Shown here piece by piece: positions 1 to 11,018 of a stretch of 64,000 nucleotides of DNA. Within the stretch, counting starts at the first letter, position 1. Each line of letters begins with the position of its first letter. The notes under the pieces are model-generated. The model had not been told where the DNA came from and ran no database searches. It saw nothing but the letters and a program-made list of their open reading frames with translations. The stretch is from positions 11,507,592 to 11,571,591 of the forward strand of contig OY855916.1 of NCBI GenBank assembly GCA_963693305.1, in the 5' to 3' direction. This DNA is from Meandrina meandrites (Eukaryota > Cnidaria > Anthozoa > Scleractinia > Meandrinidae). The translations under genes were made by a program, and so were the position numbers.

Positions 1-1886
1 GCGAAAGTTTTATCATTTTCATTCGTCACGCTGCATGGTTGCATGGTAAAACCGGACTATATCCTCAGTTAAATGGTTTTTAATCTGCTAGAAAACTGGA
101 AGCACATGTCGCAAAGAGAATCGAGACTTCCCCTAAATTAGTTAAACAAACTTTGAATGAATTTTGTTTACACTCTGTGTATCCCCCGACTTTACCGAAT
201 GCGTGACGCGTCACGAATTAAAAGGGCAGACAACAAGTGTTTCAAAAGGTTTGTTTAGAGTTCTTCTTGGCTTTGAAATCATGAACTGTTCTTTCCGATC
301 AGAAGAATCGCCTTGCAGTCAGGTGTTGGAATTGGCAGAAGAATCCACATCTAACAAAGTCTAGAACAATGTCGGTCTTAGACACCGCGTCCCTCATGAC
401 CAGCAGTCGGGAAAACCACCTGTTGTCAGATGCACAGAAATATACCTGTTAAGTAGTAGTTCAAGTTCTCGCAGCCTTTCATAAACATAAAATAAGATGT
501 AAGAAACACCGATTCCTCTGGTGAAATTGAAAATAGCGAAAGCTGTTGAAAAAATAAGACTAGAACGCTTGCAAAATAGTCTTTGGATGATACGTTGATG
601 TTCATGAACTCAGAGAATTGCATGTTAAAAAATACCCGCTTAATCAGACAGTTGTTTTATAAAGACAGTCCTGATCAGCATCAAGAGCTCAGCGTAAATT
701 TTCAAGACTAGGCATGTTCTATGAAGGATCTTGAAAACATAGACTGTGAGGAATAAACGCTGTGAAGGCTTGATAACGTTTCAGATACATGTGAAACACT
801 GTAGACTCGAATACATCTCTATCGGTATGATAAAAATTATAAAGAAAATTAATTCTGATCAAATATACTTAGTGAACTTGGACAGTGAACATGAAAATCG
901 TTTGTTTTATGAATAATTCAGTTTATGAATTTTTTTTTTACGAATAATTTAGCAATTATTAACATATCTACTGAGACAGACTTCAGTACTGAACAATTCA
1001 TGTCCCCGAGCGAGAGACCACAGTATGTTATCCAATATTTGTCTACTTGAATGGTTCGTAGAATAACGAAAGTAAAACGTACTTTTTTTCCTGACAGAAA
1101 AAAAAAAGATGATACATTTTTTTCACATCGATCAATCTCTCTAACTGAGCGTTTTGTAACATGAATATTGCCTGAGAAATGGTTCTCATTCAAGTTTAAT
1201 TTTCTCCTTTGGTAAGACCGCGCTCTCGCTCGCTCGCTCGCTCGCAATCATTTGCACCCTTTGCAAAGAAAAGAATAATGTAGAACTGTTGAACAATGCA
1301 GACTGGTGATACAACCCTAAAAATACGTCGCAGCTCGTGATGGAAACATTTCACAATGATTCATGACTTGAAGAAGAATTTTTTTGTTGCAGTATTGCCA
1401 TTTTTGTCAATTATTTTTACATCAGTATATTTCTTGATCATTAGTACTTTTTGGGAGATAACCCATGCCTCTTAAGCGCGGCACATCAAGCTTATTCTAT
1501 CCAGTTGTAAACTAGAAAGTTAGAATTATCGAATAAAGTAAACTGACTCAGTTTAACTTCGCATTTTAATTTTGCGATGGTTACGATTTTAGCTTTCTAT
1601 TTCGTTGTCTCATTCATCGGTCATTATTTGCTTTAAAAGACCTTATAATCATTGTAGAAAAACCAGTGTGTTTACTATTATCAACCACATAAGTAGAGTA
1701 TGTCTGTCCGATTTAAAAGAGATTTTTCTTTGGTTTTATATCACAATACAACTGAAAGGAGAAAATGAAATCTAGAACTCACTTTCTATTGTAAGATCGT
1801 TCCAAGGTAGCGTAAAAATGTCTTAAATATGAAGCGATAATTTTTTGGTTCTGCATTTAATATTTTCCAGCCTAGCTCTTGAAATT
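1..1886 (+). repeat. Left arm of ~1.89 kb inverted repeat
   Basis: This arm is the reverse complement of 15888-17776, with only scattered differences. Short translations at 164-364, 426-623 and 918-1247 recur on the opposite strand at 17413-17613, 17154-17351 and 16527-16730, which confirms the arm pairing. The match still holds at base 1, so the true outer end may lie outside the window. I recognise no protein domain in the arm. A (GCTC)n run at about 1226-1245 is mirrored near 16530-16550. It may be a large foldback transposon or a palindromic genomic duplication; the sequence does not decide. Confidence 0.9.
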
Positions 1887-2905
1887 GTTTGCAGAGAAAA
1901 ACATATCGGTCTTCACCAGTCTCAGAAAACAAATCGAGTGACTATCAAATTTTACTGTTGCGACGCAGTACTTAACTCTGACGCTACATTGGAACATTTC
2001 AAATAAAACCTGAATTGGTTTGTTTAAACTCTGATCATTCCTACCTTTCTCTTGGAACTTGTATAACGGATCACAGCGCGATGGGAAAGTACTTCTTCAA
2101 ATACTGACTGAGAATGGCGCGAGTTGGTCGTATTTAAACCCTTTAGGTGTGGATTTAATTATGCCTTTGCGTGCGGTAGCGCTGTTTTGCTTGCGGTAGC
2201 GCTGTTTTGCTTTACGGGTGCATCAAACAAAAGCATTCCTACGTTTTGATATCGTTACGTTGACAACAAAAGCGAAACTGTCTCGTGTCCTTTGTTTATT
2301 AAATATCCCCCAGGCATGAGATGTAACTCTATTCCCAATTCCCTTTTTTAATTACTACTTTTTTATATTGACGTGTCAAGAGGACCTTGTTGGATAGTCC
2401 AGATTAGTCAGATATGAAAGCCATTTCATCTGCTGGTTAAGAGAACGAAAGCATTCATACGTTTTAATATCGTTACATTGACAACAAAAGCGAAACTGTC
2501 TCGTGTCCTTTGTTTATCAAATATCGTCCAGGCATAAGATGTAACTTATATACCTACCTAACTTTTTTTAATTATTTTTTTACATATTTACGTGACAAGC
2601 GAACCTTGTTTTATAGTAGAGACTAGTCAGATATGAAACCATCTGCTGGCAAGCGCAATTCGCTCGCTACGAGGTAAATATCCGCCACTGGCCACCGACA
2701 GTGAGGTGAATAGTTCATCATTAAAAATTCATTTCCTAGTAGTGACTAAAAATCGGCTTAAGAGTTGAAAATTGTAAGATAAAGTTTGAAACCTCCTTGT
2801 ATGGAACCTAAAATATTAATTGTAAACTTGTAATTGCTTAGAGTATGAAGTTTTGTTTAAGAAAAAGAGAACGTTGTAATCAATAATTTGAAGACACTTG
2901 TCAAT
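1887..2905. repeat. Spacer between arm and CACTA-like element, with tandem duplications
   Basis: No gene is visible. An 18-20 bp unit (GCGGTAGCGCTGTTTTGCTT) occurs twice near 2170-2210. A unit of about 217 bp is duplicated in tandem: AAAGCATTCCTACGTTTT starts near 2231 and its diverged copy near 2448, both running through a GACAACAAAAGCGAAACTG segment. This is the left half of the original centre of the 1-17776 inverted repeat; the right half is 15491-15887. Confidence 0.7.
2903..2905. repeat. Target-site duplication AAT (left), CACTA-like element
   Basis: AAT immediately precedes the CACTG terminus and matches AAT at 15488-15490 after the CAGTG terminus. The 3-bp length fits CACTA elements. 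A match this short can occur by chance, but it sits exactly at the TIR borders. Confidence 0.6.
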
Positions 2906-3620
2906 CACTGCGCAAAAAGCCAAATATTCGGGCCCGAATTCGCCCGAATACGGATCGGTGAACGCCGCGTATGCTGTAATGTTCTGACGTATTCGATGAC
3001 GCCTGACTCGAAGTACACCCGGAATATCCGGCCTGTTTTTCCGAATTCAAATTGAATACTCCTGAATGACTCGAAGTGTTCGAAAACGTACACGGCCAAC
3101 ATTTTCTTAGATAAATGTTTCTTAAGGTTTTCCTCGAACATTCCGTGATCAATTGTGACCCGAACATCTTTGGATACTCCCAGTTGTTCAAGAGTATGTG
3201 ACTGGAATACGAGACACACGCCGCCACTTCTACCGTGAACGTCTTTGAATACCAATGAACACGTTAAGTATGCTGTAATTTTTGGGAATCGTATACTATT
3301 AAATGCCAAGTTGTCTCACAATTTTGACAGCGAGGAAGTCAGCTGTCCTTTTGTCAAGAACAGACTAACATGCGATCAGGCAACTATAACATTACTAGAG
3401 GGGTAGTCAGAGAACGCCACATGTTCTGAAATGTACGACTACAACACGAGACTCACGTGAAGTATGAAAAGTTTTCATGATCGTATACTAACGCATACGT
3501 GAGGTGGTAAGGGTATTCCTAGTGATACTCGGTTATTATAGCTCGAATACCCGTGAACACTTATTCAGTGATGTTCGACCTGAAACTCGAAACTCATGTC
3601 AATTCCACGGGTTCCTTATA
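2906..3620. repeat. Left terminal and subterminal repeat region of CACTA-like element
   Basis: After the terminal repeat the sequence carries many variants of CGAATAC, GTATAC, CGAAGT and TCGAACA on both strands. A 134-codon minus-strand ORF (2905-3309) and an overlapping 108-codon ORF pass through it. They match no family I know and their codons are made of the repeat motif, so I treat the stretch as noncoding binding-site DNA. Confidence 0.55.
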
Positions 3621-4494
3621 TCCACCCGAAAGAAAATCCAAAATAAGCAAGACAGCATACATGTTATTTGAACGAACAACACTTTATTTATAAATTAAAT
3701 CTTTATATTGTAAACTATTTACAAAAATTTGTTGAATACTTCGTTTATGCTTGTAATGAACCAACTTAGCAGGAGCGATTTGGAAAAGGATTTTATCAAA
3801 AAGTTGAACGCTAAAGTATTTTTAAAAACTGTAAAAAAAAAACTCTAAAAACAAGCAGACGCCTGAGTTTTTCAATGATTTCAACAACCTACATGTATAC
3901 ATGTACCGATACCTTTCTGTCATGTAACAGTAGTGTTGTGAGCTATAAAAACAATACCTAAAGAGCACTATTGAAAAAAATGTGCTTGCCAGTAGTTTGC
4001 ATCCACAGTGCAAGCTACATGTATAATAAACAATTGTACATGTAGATACTACTGTTATGTTATCTGCCATGCACATGTAGGATATAATGTACATGCACTG
4101 AGATCAAAAAATTTGAAAGTATTGAGGCAGCAAACAAAAACTGGATCCAATATAATTTACCATTTTATGACACATTTAACAAAGAGCACTGAAATAAGTG
4201 CTAGAACTTTATGCACAGAGGCAGTGTACATGTACCTTGAATTTTATCCCAAATGGTGTGGATAAAAAGAGCACAAAAATTCATGACCGACTAAAATTCC
4301 TGCAACTACCTATCAAGGTGATGTATTTGCAGCTTCTTATAATTATTACTCTCAAATGGGTGCTGCACAAGGATAGCCAGTCACTCCAAAATTATATTGA
4401 AAGCCCTGGGCCAGTTTATAATCAAAGGCCCTATGAGGCCACGACTGTTTTTTTAAGCGATGACGTCATCGTTTAATGTGTTCGTGCGAGTTCT
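3621..4494. other. AT-rich stretch without recognisable gene
   Basis: Small ORFs of up to about 110 codons occur on both strands, but none shows a domain or a splice context. Several ACATGTA/TACATGT palindromic hexamers recur around 3880-4230. I see nothing else. Confidence 0.5.
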
Positions 4495-4885
4495 TGTCGC
4501 TTTTATTTAACAAGTGACAAATTAAATCGTCGAAGTCGAACGTGCATCACTTGTAAAGATCTATACGGATTTACGTTGTTTTTCATTTTGTTTTGCATTG
4601 GTTGTAAAAGAAGCAAGCTCCAAGCAGACAAATTCAAGTTTGCGTGTTTTCGTGCTAGCGTGTGTACACTCTTTTCCCTGTACAGCGTGTACGATTGACG
4701 TTCAATTTCCGGAATGTGTTTTGATAATGCCATGAGCATGATAAGTTTGATATTGCATTCTTTGATTGCTGTGAAGATTAACGTCGCATAAAATTTATTT
4801 TGAAATCGGCTAGGTTGACCTTTGTCGCGTGACACTGATAATCTTCTGTCAGCTAGCGATTACACAAACTTCGCTTTCAAGTCTG
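4495..4885. repeat. ~390-bp duplicated segment, copy 1
   Basis: The stretch from GTCGCTTTTATTTAACAAGT through GCGATTACACAAACTTCGCT is repeated in direct orientation at about 5401-5785 with few differences (for example CGTTCAATTT against CGTCAATTT). ORFs across the two copies are shadows of the repeat. Confidence 0.85.
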
Positions 4886-5400
4886 ATTTTGTGGTGAACT
4901 CAATGGCACGTGGAACGACTTTTTGGTGGAATTCAATTGCGTGTATATCTGGATAACTTTGGGGGCAAGTTGTTTTCTTCTATGTATTTTTCTATTCGTG
5001 TTTGAAAACATATGATCACTTTTAACGATCCGCGCATCGTCTTTTATTTTAATATGCTTTTAAAATATGACTTTGCCTGTCTTCTGCGACCGCTATTTTG
5101 GTTGCTTATACTGCTTGTTTTGTTGTTCCTTCTTTACTTGCGGTAGGGTCCTCTGGCATTTGGGACAGGTAGTCTTCTGCTAGGAATAAATCTCGCTCCA
5201 GATTTTATCTCGTCGTTGAAACTCGAGTGTTCTCCGCTGCGACCTGTGCTGATGATTTTGCTTGCATGCGATGAACATTTATCTGTTGTGGGTTATAAAA
5301 CTCAGCAAGGGTACTTCTTAACTCCGAGGCCTATAAAAGGTGTTTGAAATGCGTTGATTTAGGTTGTCGCTGTGAAGCACACGATGTAATTGTTCCTTCT

Positions 5401-5785
5401 TGTCGCTTCTATTTAACAAGTGACAAATTAAATCGTCGAAGTCGAACGTGCATCACTTGTAAAGATCTATACGGATTTACGTTATTTTTCATTTTGTTTT
5501 GCATTGGTTGTAAAAGAAGCAAGCTCCAAGCAGACAAATTCAAGTTTGCGTGTTTTCGTGCTAGCGTGTGTACACTCTTTTCCCTGTACAGCGTGTACGA
5601 TTGACGTCAATTTCCGGAATGTGTTTTGATAGTGCCATGAGCAGGATCTTGCATTCTTTGATTGCTGTGAAGATTAAGCGTGGCATAAAATTTATTTTGA
5701 AATCGGCTAGGTTGACCTTTGTCGCGTGACAATGATAATCTTCTGTCAGCTGGCGATTACACAAACTTCGCTTTCAATTTCGCTT
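5401..5785. repeat. ~390-bp duplicated segment, copy 2
   Basis: Direct copy of 4495-4885. Its right end overlaps the start of a second duplicated block (about 5700-6140, repeated at about 6175-6610), so 4.5-6.6 kb is a small stepwise tandem array. Confidence 0.85.
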
Positions 5786-6610
5786 TCACCGTCACATGCA
5801 AACTTAAGAAAATTCTGTTGATTTTTCTATAGGGCAGAAACAACATACACCTGTTTTAAGGTAAAATAAAAATAAAATATGTTCACAATCGATTTTCAAA
5901 TTATCATCACATACCCATCGAAACAAAACCATTAGCGCGTAAAGTACAGTGGTCTGTCATCGGTCTTAATTAAACCGCAACGTCAAACTGAGAGTGGCGT
6001 TACATGTAGGTCTGCCAACCATCTGTCAACGGCCTTTTGTTTACATCTGATCGACTGAAGGAGTGAAGGAAGGATGGCTTCAAATCGCCACTCAATCCGT
6101 AACTCCCTTTTGCATTCGCAAAAACAGTCGTAAAAAGAGCATCTGATACCTTAAGCGTCGCATAAAATTTATTTTGAAATCGGCTAGGTTGACCTTTGTC
6201 GCGTGACACTGATAATCTTCTGTCAGCTGGCGATTACACAAACTTCGCTTTCAATTTCGCTTTCACCGTCACATGCAAACTTAAGAAAATTCTGTTGATT
6301 TTTCTATAGGGTAGAAACAACATACACCTGTTTTAAGGTAAAATAAAAATAAAATATGTTCACAATCGATTTTCAAATTATCATCACATACCCATCAAAA
6401 CAAAACCATTAGCGCGTAAAGTACAGTGGTCTGACATCGGTCTTAATAAACCGCAACGTCAAACTGAGTGGCGTTACATGTAGGTCTGCCAACTATCTGT
6501 CAACGGCCTTTTGTTTAAATCTGATCGACCGAGGGAAGGATCGACCGCTTCAAATCGCCACCTCTTCCGTAACTCCCGTTTTGCATACGCAAAAACAGTC
6601 GTAAAAATCA
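5700..6610. repeat. ~475-bp tandem duplication (two copies)
   Basis: Copy 1 is about 5700-6140 and copy 2 about 6175-6610. Both contain GGCTAGGTTGACCTTTGTCG, then CAATTTCGCTTTCACCGTCA, then TGTCAACGGCCTTTTGTTTA. Differences are limited to small indels and substitutions. No coding function is apparent. Confidence 0.85.
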
Positions 6611-6639
6611 TTACATGAATAACACAGCTGGTATTGCTA

Positions 6640-7560
6640 TCTGACAGATAGATAGATAGATAACTTTATTTTACATGGATCGAACACTTAGCTAAGAAGC
6701 TAGTTTGCAGGTTCTCCATGAAAACACATAAACTAATTCTAAAAATTCTTAAAAAAAATACTAAAAATTCAACTATTTACAAGAATCTATTACAATAATA
6801 TTTAAAATTATTAAAAAATCAACTACTGACAACAATCTATTACAATAATATGCTTAAAATACTACATGATGAAAAATAGTTTTAACTAGATTAAAAGATA
6901 ATAATAATAAATAAATAAATAATTAAAAAAAATAAAAAATAAATTAAAAATCTAAATTTCGCACTAGCCTAATAAGGACAGTCACCTACTTAAACTCTTT
7001 TTACTAGTCATGAGTCAGTGATTAAAAAGCACTACAGTGTATATACATGTACAAGTACATGTAAATAACACAGATGGGAGCATCAACAGCTTACATCAGC
7101 GAATCAAAATGCTTTATTTCTGATACAATTTTTTTTTTTTGAAGTTATTGGACCAGGTAAAGGCTCTGTGAAGTTGTTTTTTTTTTTACTCGGCAAGTAG
7201 AAAATTGTTTTTGGCTAGTGAAATCAAAGCTGTCAATAGCCATAAGGCTAGCTAGAAAAAAAGGTAGTTTCAAGCCCTGTTTTGTACCAAGCAGTGGAGA
7301 CTGTGTTTCATGGCTTTCACTCAAACATACATTTTGCTTAACTTCATATCTTTTTCTTGTTGAACTCCCTCAGCTTTGTGAAACCTGCAGATATTAATGG
7401 CAAATAATAGATACATTTAGATGTAAATTATAAAAAAAATACATTTACACTGAATTTAATGCAGGCACAAACATATTCTATGCAGCCAATCAGAAGCTTA
7501 GTTTAAATTCAGTTTCAACCACAGCTTTGTGTATGAAACTTGAATAACTGTCAACTTACA
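6640..7560. repeat. Simple-sequence and A/T-rich stretch
   Basis: A short (GATA)n run lies at about 6647-6663. It is followed by a very A-rich segment (about 6720-6960) with ACTATTTACAAGAATCTATTACAATAAT-like direct repeats and (ATAA)n runs, then T-runs near 7128 and 7176. No gene is visible. Confidence 0.7.
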
Positions 7561-7569
7561 TGTACATTA

Positions 7570-7850
7570 GGCCCTGTTTACAAGCAGGAAGGGTAACCCT
7601 AGGGCTAGGGTTACCCTAATATTTGAGGGACGAAAATAGCCGGGTTTACAAGCAAAATTTCACAGGTAGGGTTACCATACCACCCGGGACAACTTTATGT
7701 GCAAGCAAAAAGTCTGCAAAAAGCATTCAAAAGCTCTGGAAACCAGTCCCTAGCAGAGCATTTTAAGACAGCTAACCCTAGCACTCAGCTAGGGTAAACC
7801 TAAGTGCTATGGTAACTCTAGTTGCCTTGTAACCATTTAGTTTCACATGT
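7570..7850. mobile_element. MITE-like palindromic repeat with GGGTAACCCTAG motifs
   Basis: The segment opens with CCCTGTTTACAAGCAGG and contains several GGGTTACC/GGTAACCC palindromes, ending near a CTAGTTGCCTTGTAACCA inverted match. The pattern resembles a short non-autonomous DNA transposon. Exact termini and a target duplication could not be fixed. Confidence 0.4.
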
Positions 7851-8160
7851 GAATTAAGTTTGGCATGGCTGGCAGTAGCGCAACTTGATAAAAATACATA
7901 CATATTTCCAAATTATTGGACGACAAAGATAGCAAAAAACACAAAAAAACTTTAAAGGGAAGTCACTTAAATGATTTTTAATTCTCATCTTCAAGACGGA
8001 AACATCCAAATTCAAGAACGGCAGAGGAATTGGCCAATGTTTTGCAAAAATTCTACATTGAAGACATGTGAGAACCAATTTCAATGCATTGTGTTTTTAG
8101 AGCTCTGGAAATATTTTGAATGCATACTACAACAATATATTTATTGAATTTGGCTTTTGT

Positions 8161-8632
8161 ATGATATGAAGAATTATGCAGCACTCAGGGGCTTCCACAA
8201 AACACTGACCCCCTTAAAAATCATTGGGAAAAAACTAAGTGTAGCACAAATGAAGTTCATAAATGTCTTGTTAACAGATGGCGGGCGAGTGCTACATACA
8301 CGTAGCTACTTTTCTTCTTTTGTTTTAAGTACAGGTTCTGTTTATGGTTAAACAAGCACAAAATAAGTTATATACTTGTAATGAAAGAAGAAAAGCAGCT
8401 TAAAGTGTCAGACCTTTGCAACACTTGTTTACCATCTTGGAACTTGAAGTAACATTACAAACTTGATTTGTATTACACTTTTTATATTTTTCTTCCTGGT
8501 GATTTTTAAGGGGGTCGGTAAGGGGGGTCAGTACTAAGGAGTCAGCTGACTAGTGGTCAGTGTTTTGTCGAAGCCCAGATCTTAGAGGGTGTTATCCCTC
8601 CTCAATCTGCATAATTCTTCATATCATACTCA
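8161..8632. mobile_element. MITE, ~470 bp, with long imperfect TIRs
   Basis: The left end (ATGATATGAAGAATTATGCA, continuing through CTTCCACAAAACACTGACCC and CCTTAAAAATCA) is mirrored at the right end (TTTTTAAGGGGGTC, then GTCAGTGTTTTG, then TGCATAATTCTTCATATCAT). The pairing spans about 65 bp on the left and a longer, insertion-bearing arm on the right. No transposase is encoded. Confidence 0.75.
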
Positions 8633-9077
8633 GTCTCATCCAATAATATTGCTAATTGACTTTCATGTGCCGTTTGACCGGGGCTTAAGTTGGAACCACA
8701 GCCTCCTGCAAATGTCCATGAATGTGTGTGTCTTATTGGGCAGTCAGCATAAAAAAAAGACTGCAAATGCTCATTACAGATGCTACATCTACAAATATAT
8801 AATTCCTTTTAGTTATAAAGCCACAGGACTTTTTGGAAACTGTATGCGTGACATTATATACAGGTTGGCATGTATGTGTTACATGCAGTTGTTTACTTGT
8901 ATCACCCTAAGAGCTTCTTCATTTCTATGTAATTAGCTGATCTAAAATCTTGAATGGATTATACGAGACAAACTAACTCCCGAGTTAGGATTTTGAGTTG
9001 GATTTCAAGTTAGGATTTCGAGTTGGATTTTCGAGTTGGATTTTCGAGTTAGATTTTCGAGTTAGGATTATTTTTCA

Positions 9078-9227
9078 AACAGGCTAACTGGAGTGCCTAG
9101 TAGGCTAACCGAAGTGAGTAGTAGGCTAACAGGAGTGTGTAGTGGGCTAACAGGAGTGCATAGTAGGCTAACCGGAGTGTATAGTAGGCTAACCGAAGAG
9201 CATAGTAGACTAAACGGAGCGTATAGT
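9078..9227. repeat. 21-bp minisatellite, ~7 copies
   Basis: The unit is AGGCTAACCGGAGTGTATAGT, with variation in copies. Because 21 is a multiple of 3, both strands stay open and give seven-residue peptide repeats (minus-strand ORF 9068-9250). That is a by-product of the period, not evidence of a gene. A lone related unit lies near 10039-10057. Confidence 0.85.
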
Positions 9228-9739
9228 AGGGGTGGCGAATGGCCTTTCAAAAATGTTGAGTCTCGGCAAATTTACGCCGAGTCTCGGAATCTCGGCACTT
9301 AAAAATAGCGTCTCGGAATCTCGGATTTCTGGAAATATGACAGTCTCGGAGTCTCGAATTTTGAAAATTTGGATCTCAAAATCTCGCCAATGGGACTTCA
9401 ATTTTTTATCCGCAAGCTTATCCGAAACGAGAAATAAAGAAATTTAACCCTGCCGGAATCTGCATTTACAATTGTTATGTAAAATATATATAGGAAACCG
9501 TAACTTCCACTTTATAGAGGAAATCATGTCATGATAATAGTGCATGGGTACCCAACGACAATTGTTTGAGAATTGAACTGTTTCTCGTATTTTCTGATCA
9601 AGTGCGTCTCGGGCTCGGATTTTTGTAGCGCTAAGTCTCGGGCTCGGATTTTACAAACAAATTCAAGTATCAGGCTCGGATTTGTAAACTAGGGTCTCGG
9701 CGTCTCGGCAAGGCTCGGATTTTACCATTCGCCACCCCT
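9228..9739. mobile_element. MITE with TIR AGGGGTGGCGAATGG and TSD TATAGT
   Basis: The left end AGGGGTGGCGAATGG (9228-9242) is mirrored exactly by CCATTCGCCACCCCT at 9725-9739. TATAGT flanks both sides (9222-9227 and 9740-9745), the second copy coming from the interrupted 21-bp minisatellite. The interior is rich in GTCTCGG/ATCTCGG units. The TIR resembles hAT-type MITEs, although hAT usually makes 8-bp duplications, so the superfamily is uncertain. Confidence 0.8.
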
Positions 9740-9871
9740 TATAGTACAGAAAATCCTCGAAAATCCTAACTCAAAAATCCAACTCGAAAATCCAACTCGC
9801 AATCCTAACTCGAAATCCAACTTGAAAATCCAACTCGAAATCCTAACTCGAAAATTATCCTAACTCGGTAA

Positions 9872-11018
9872 ATAGGCAACCTTGGATTATAGATGCAGCT
9901 GTCAATGCCCAACTACATAAATGGTTCTCGTTTGGTTTTTAGCCAGCAAAAGGTAGGCAAGCAACATGAAGCTTTATAAACTACTTAAACCACAGACAGC
10001 CCAGCCTCTCAGAGTGCCTCTCTCCACACAGTTAGCCCTGTAGGCTAACTGGAGTGCTTTTTTGACTAAGCAGTGATTGTGTTACATATATTTAGGCTAG
10101 CCAGCACACACTGTATTGCTTGCATCTTTGCATGACTCACAAAACATGGGAACCATAGGTATGGTTTATAGTACTGTTATGGATCCTAAACTGATATCTG
10201 ATTTCCTTTCTATGCGCCTGGTTATAGTAAATATACAGTGGAGTGCAGACAAAGACATCAATTTTATGAAGTTCACACACTTTACGCGTAAATAAGAGCT
10301 TTTTTCAGCTTACCTGAACAACAGCATGAATGAGTTTACACATGTAGTTCGCGATGGCTGTTTACACCCGTGAATTCGCTCAGTCGAGTTTCCTTCGTTG
10401 ATGCGACATCAAATTCTACTTCTAACTGTTATCCGAATTACAGAAGACGCTGTGTCGAAAACTAACGCAACGAAAAGATACCTGTACTTCGAAAATTCAG
10501 ATTTCAACGTTTCAACATTTTCAACGAACTCTCCGACTTCACACCTTTCAAATAAAAGTGGCGGTAAGTCGGCGAAAATCAAAGGATCAGGTTTGTTACA
10601 CACTTCATGTATGAGTTCATAGTTAGTCTTTTTAGAGCCAATACCGCTGACAGTTGTAGTAGTGAACCAATCCACGTACGCAAAATTTTAAAAGACGCAA
10701 AAACATGCGAGTGGTACATTTACCTATAATACTTAGCGCGCAAAAACCGTAAAAACGCTCATAAAAACGCACAGAAAAGCTTTAAAAACTTGAAATGTAG
10801 CATGAACAATGTTGTTAGTACGGGGAAGAATTTCGCAAAAACATAGCTTTCTGGGTACTGTGGTCAAATGTACCGCCGCCATCTTTTTTCTTACGGAGGA
10901 TTGGAGCCAAAAGGGAAAATTCGCGCGAGTTTCCGTTTTCTCGCTGAGTTTCTGTCAATGTCGATTTTTCTTAGCTTGCCAGTCGTCGAGTTGTTATTAG
11001 TGGATGGATCATAAAATA
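9872..11018. other. No recognised gene; possible promoter-like stretch
   Basis: A segment near 10398-10675 stays open on both strands (74 and 88 codons) but matches no family I know. The stretch 10680-10990 contains a GCCGCCATCTTTTTTC motif of the YY1-like kind often seen near metazoan promoters. I cannot support a gene here. Confidence 0.3.

Larger units (their letters stand above)
8975..9871. mobile_element. Foldback element with arms of a TCGAGTTGGATTT-type repeat
   Basis: The left arm (8975-9066) is a tandem array of 12-14 bp units such as TTCGAGTTGGATTT. The right arm (about 9748-9871) is the reverse-complement array (AAAATCCAACTCGAA). A 21-bp minisatellite lies between the arms and is itself split by a MITE (9228-9739). 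It is a three-layer nested repeat. Confidence 0.8.

Noticed and set aside
164..364. Matching short ORFs at 164-364 and 17413-17613 (and two other pairs) as conserved genes
   Set aside because: They are the two arms of one inverted repeat, so the similarity is DNA-level duplication, not protein conservation.
2905..3309. 134-codon minus-strand ORF as a gene
   Set aside because: It overlaps the terminal and subterminal repeats of the CACTA-like element and its residues come from the repeated motif.
7590..7820. CCCTAG/TTAGGG-like motifs resembling interstitial telomeric repeats
   Set aside because: The motifs occur as isolated palindromic pieces, not in a run of TTAGGG units, and fit a MITE better.
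9068..9250. ORF with a seven-residue peptide repeat
   Set aside because: It is produced by a 21-bp minisatellite that keeps both strands open; no gene context.
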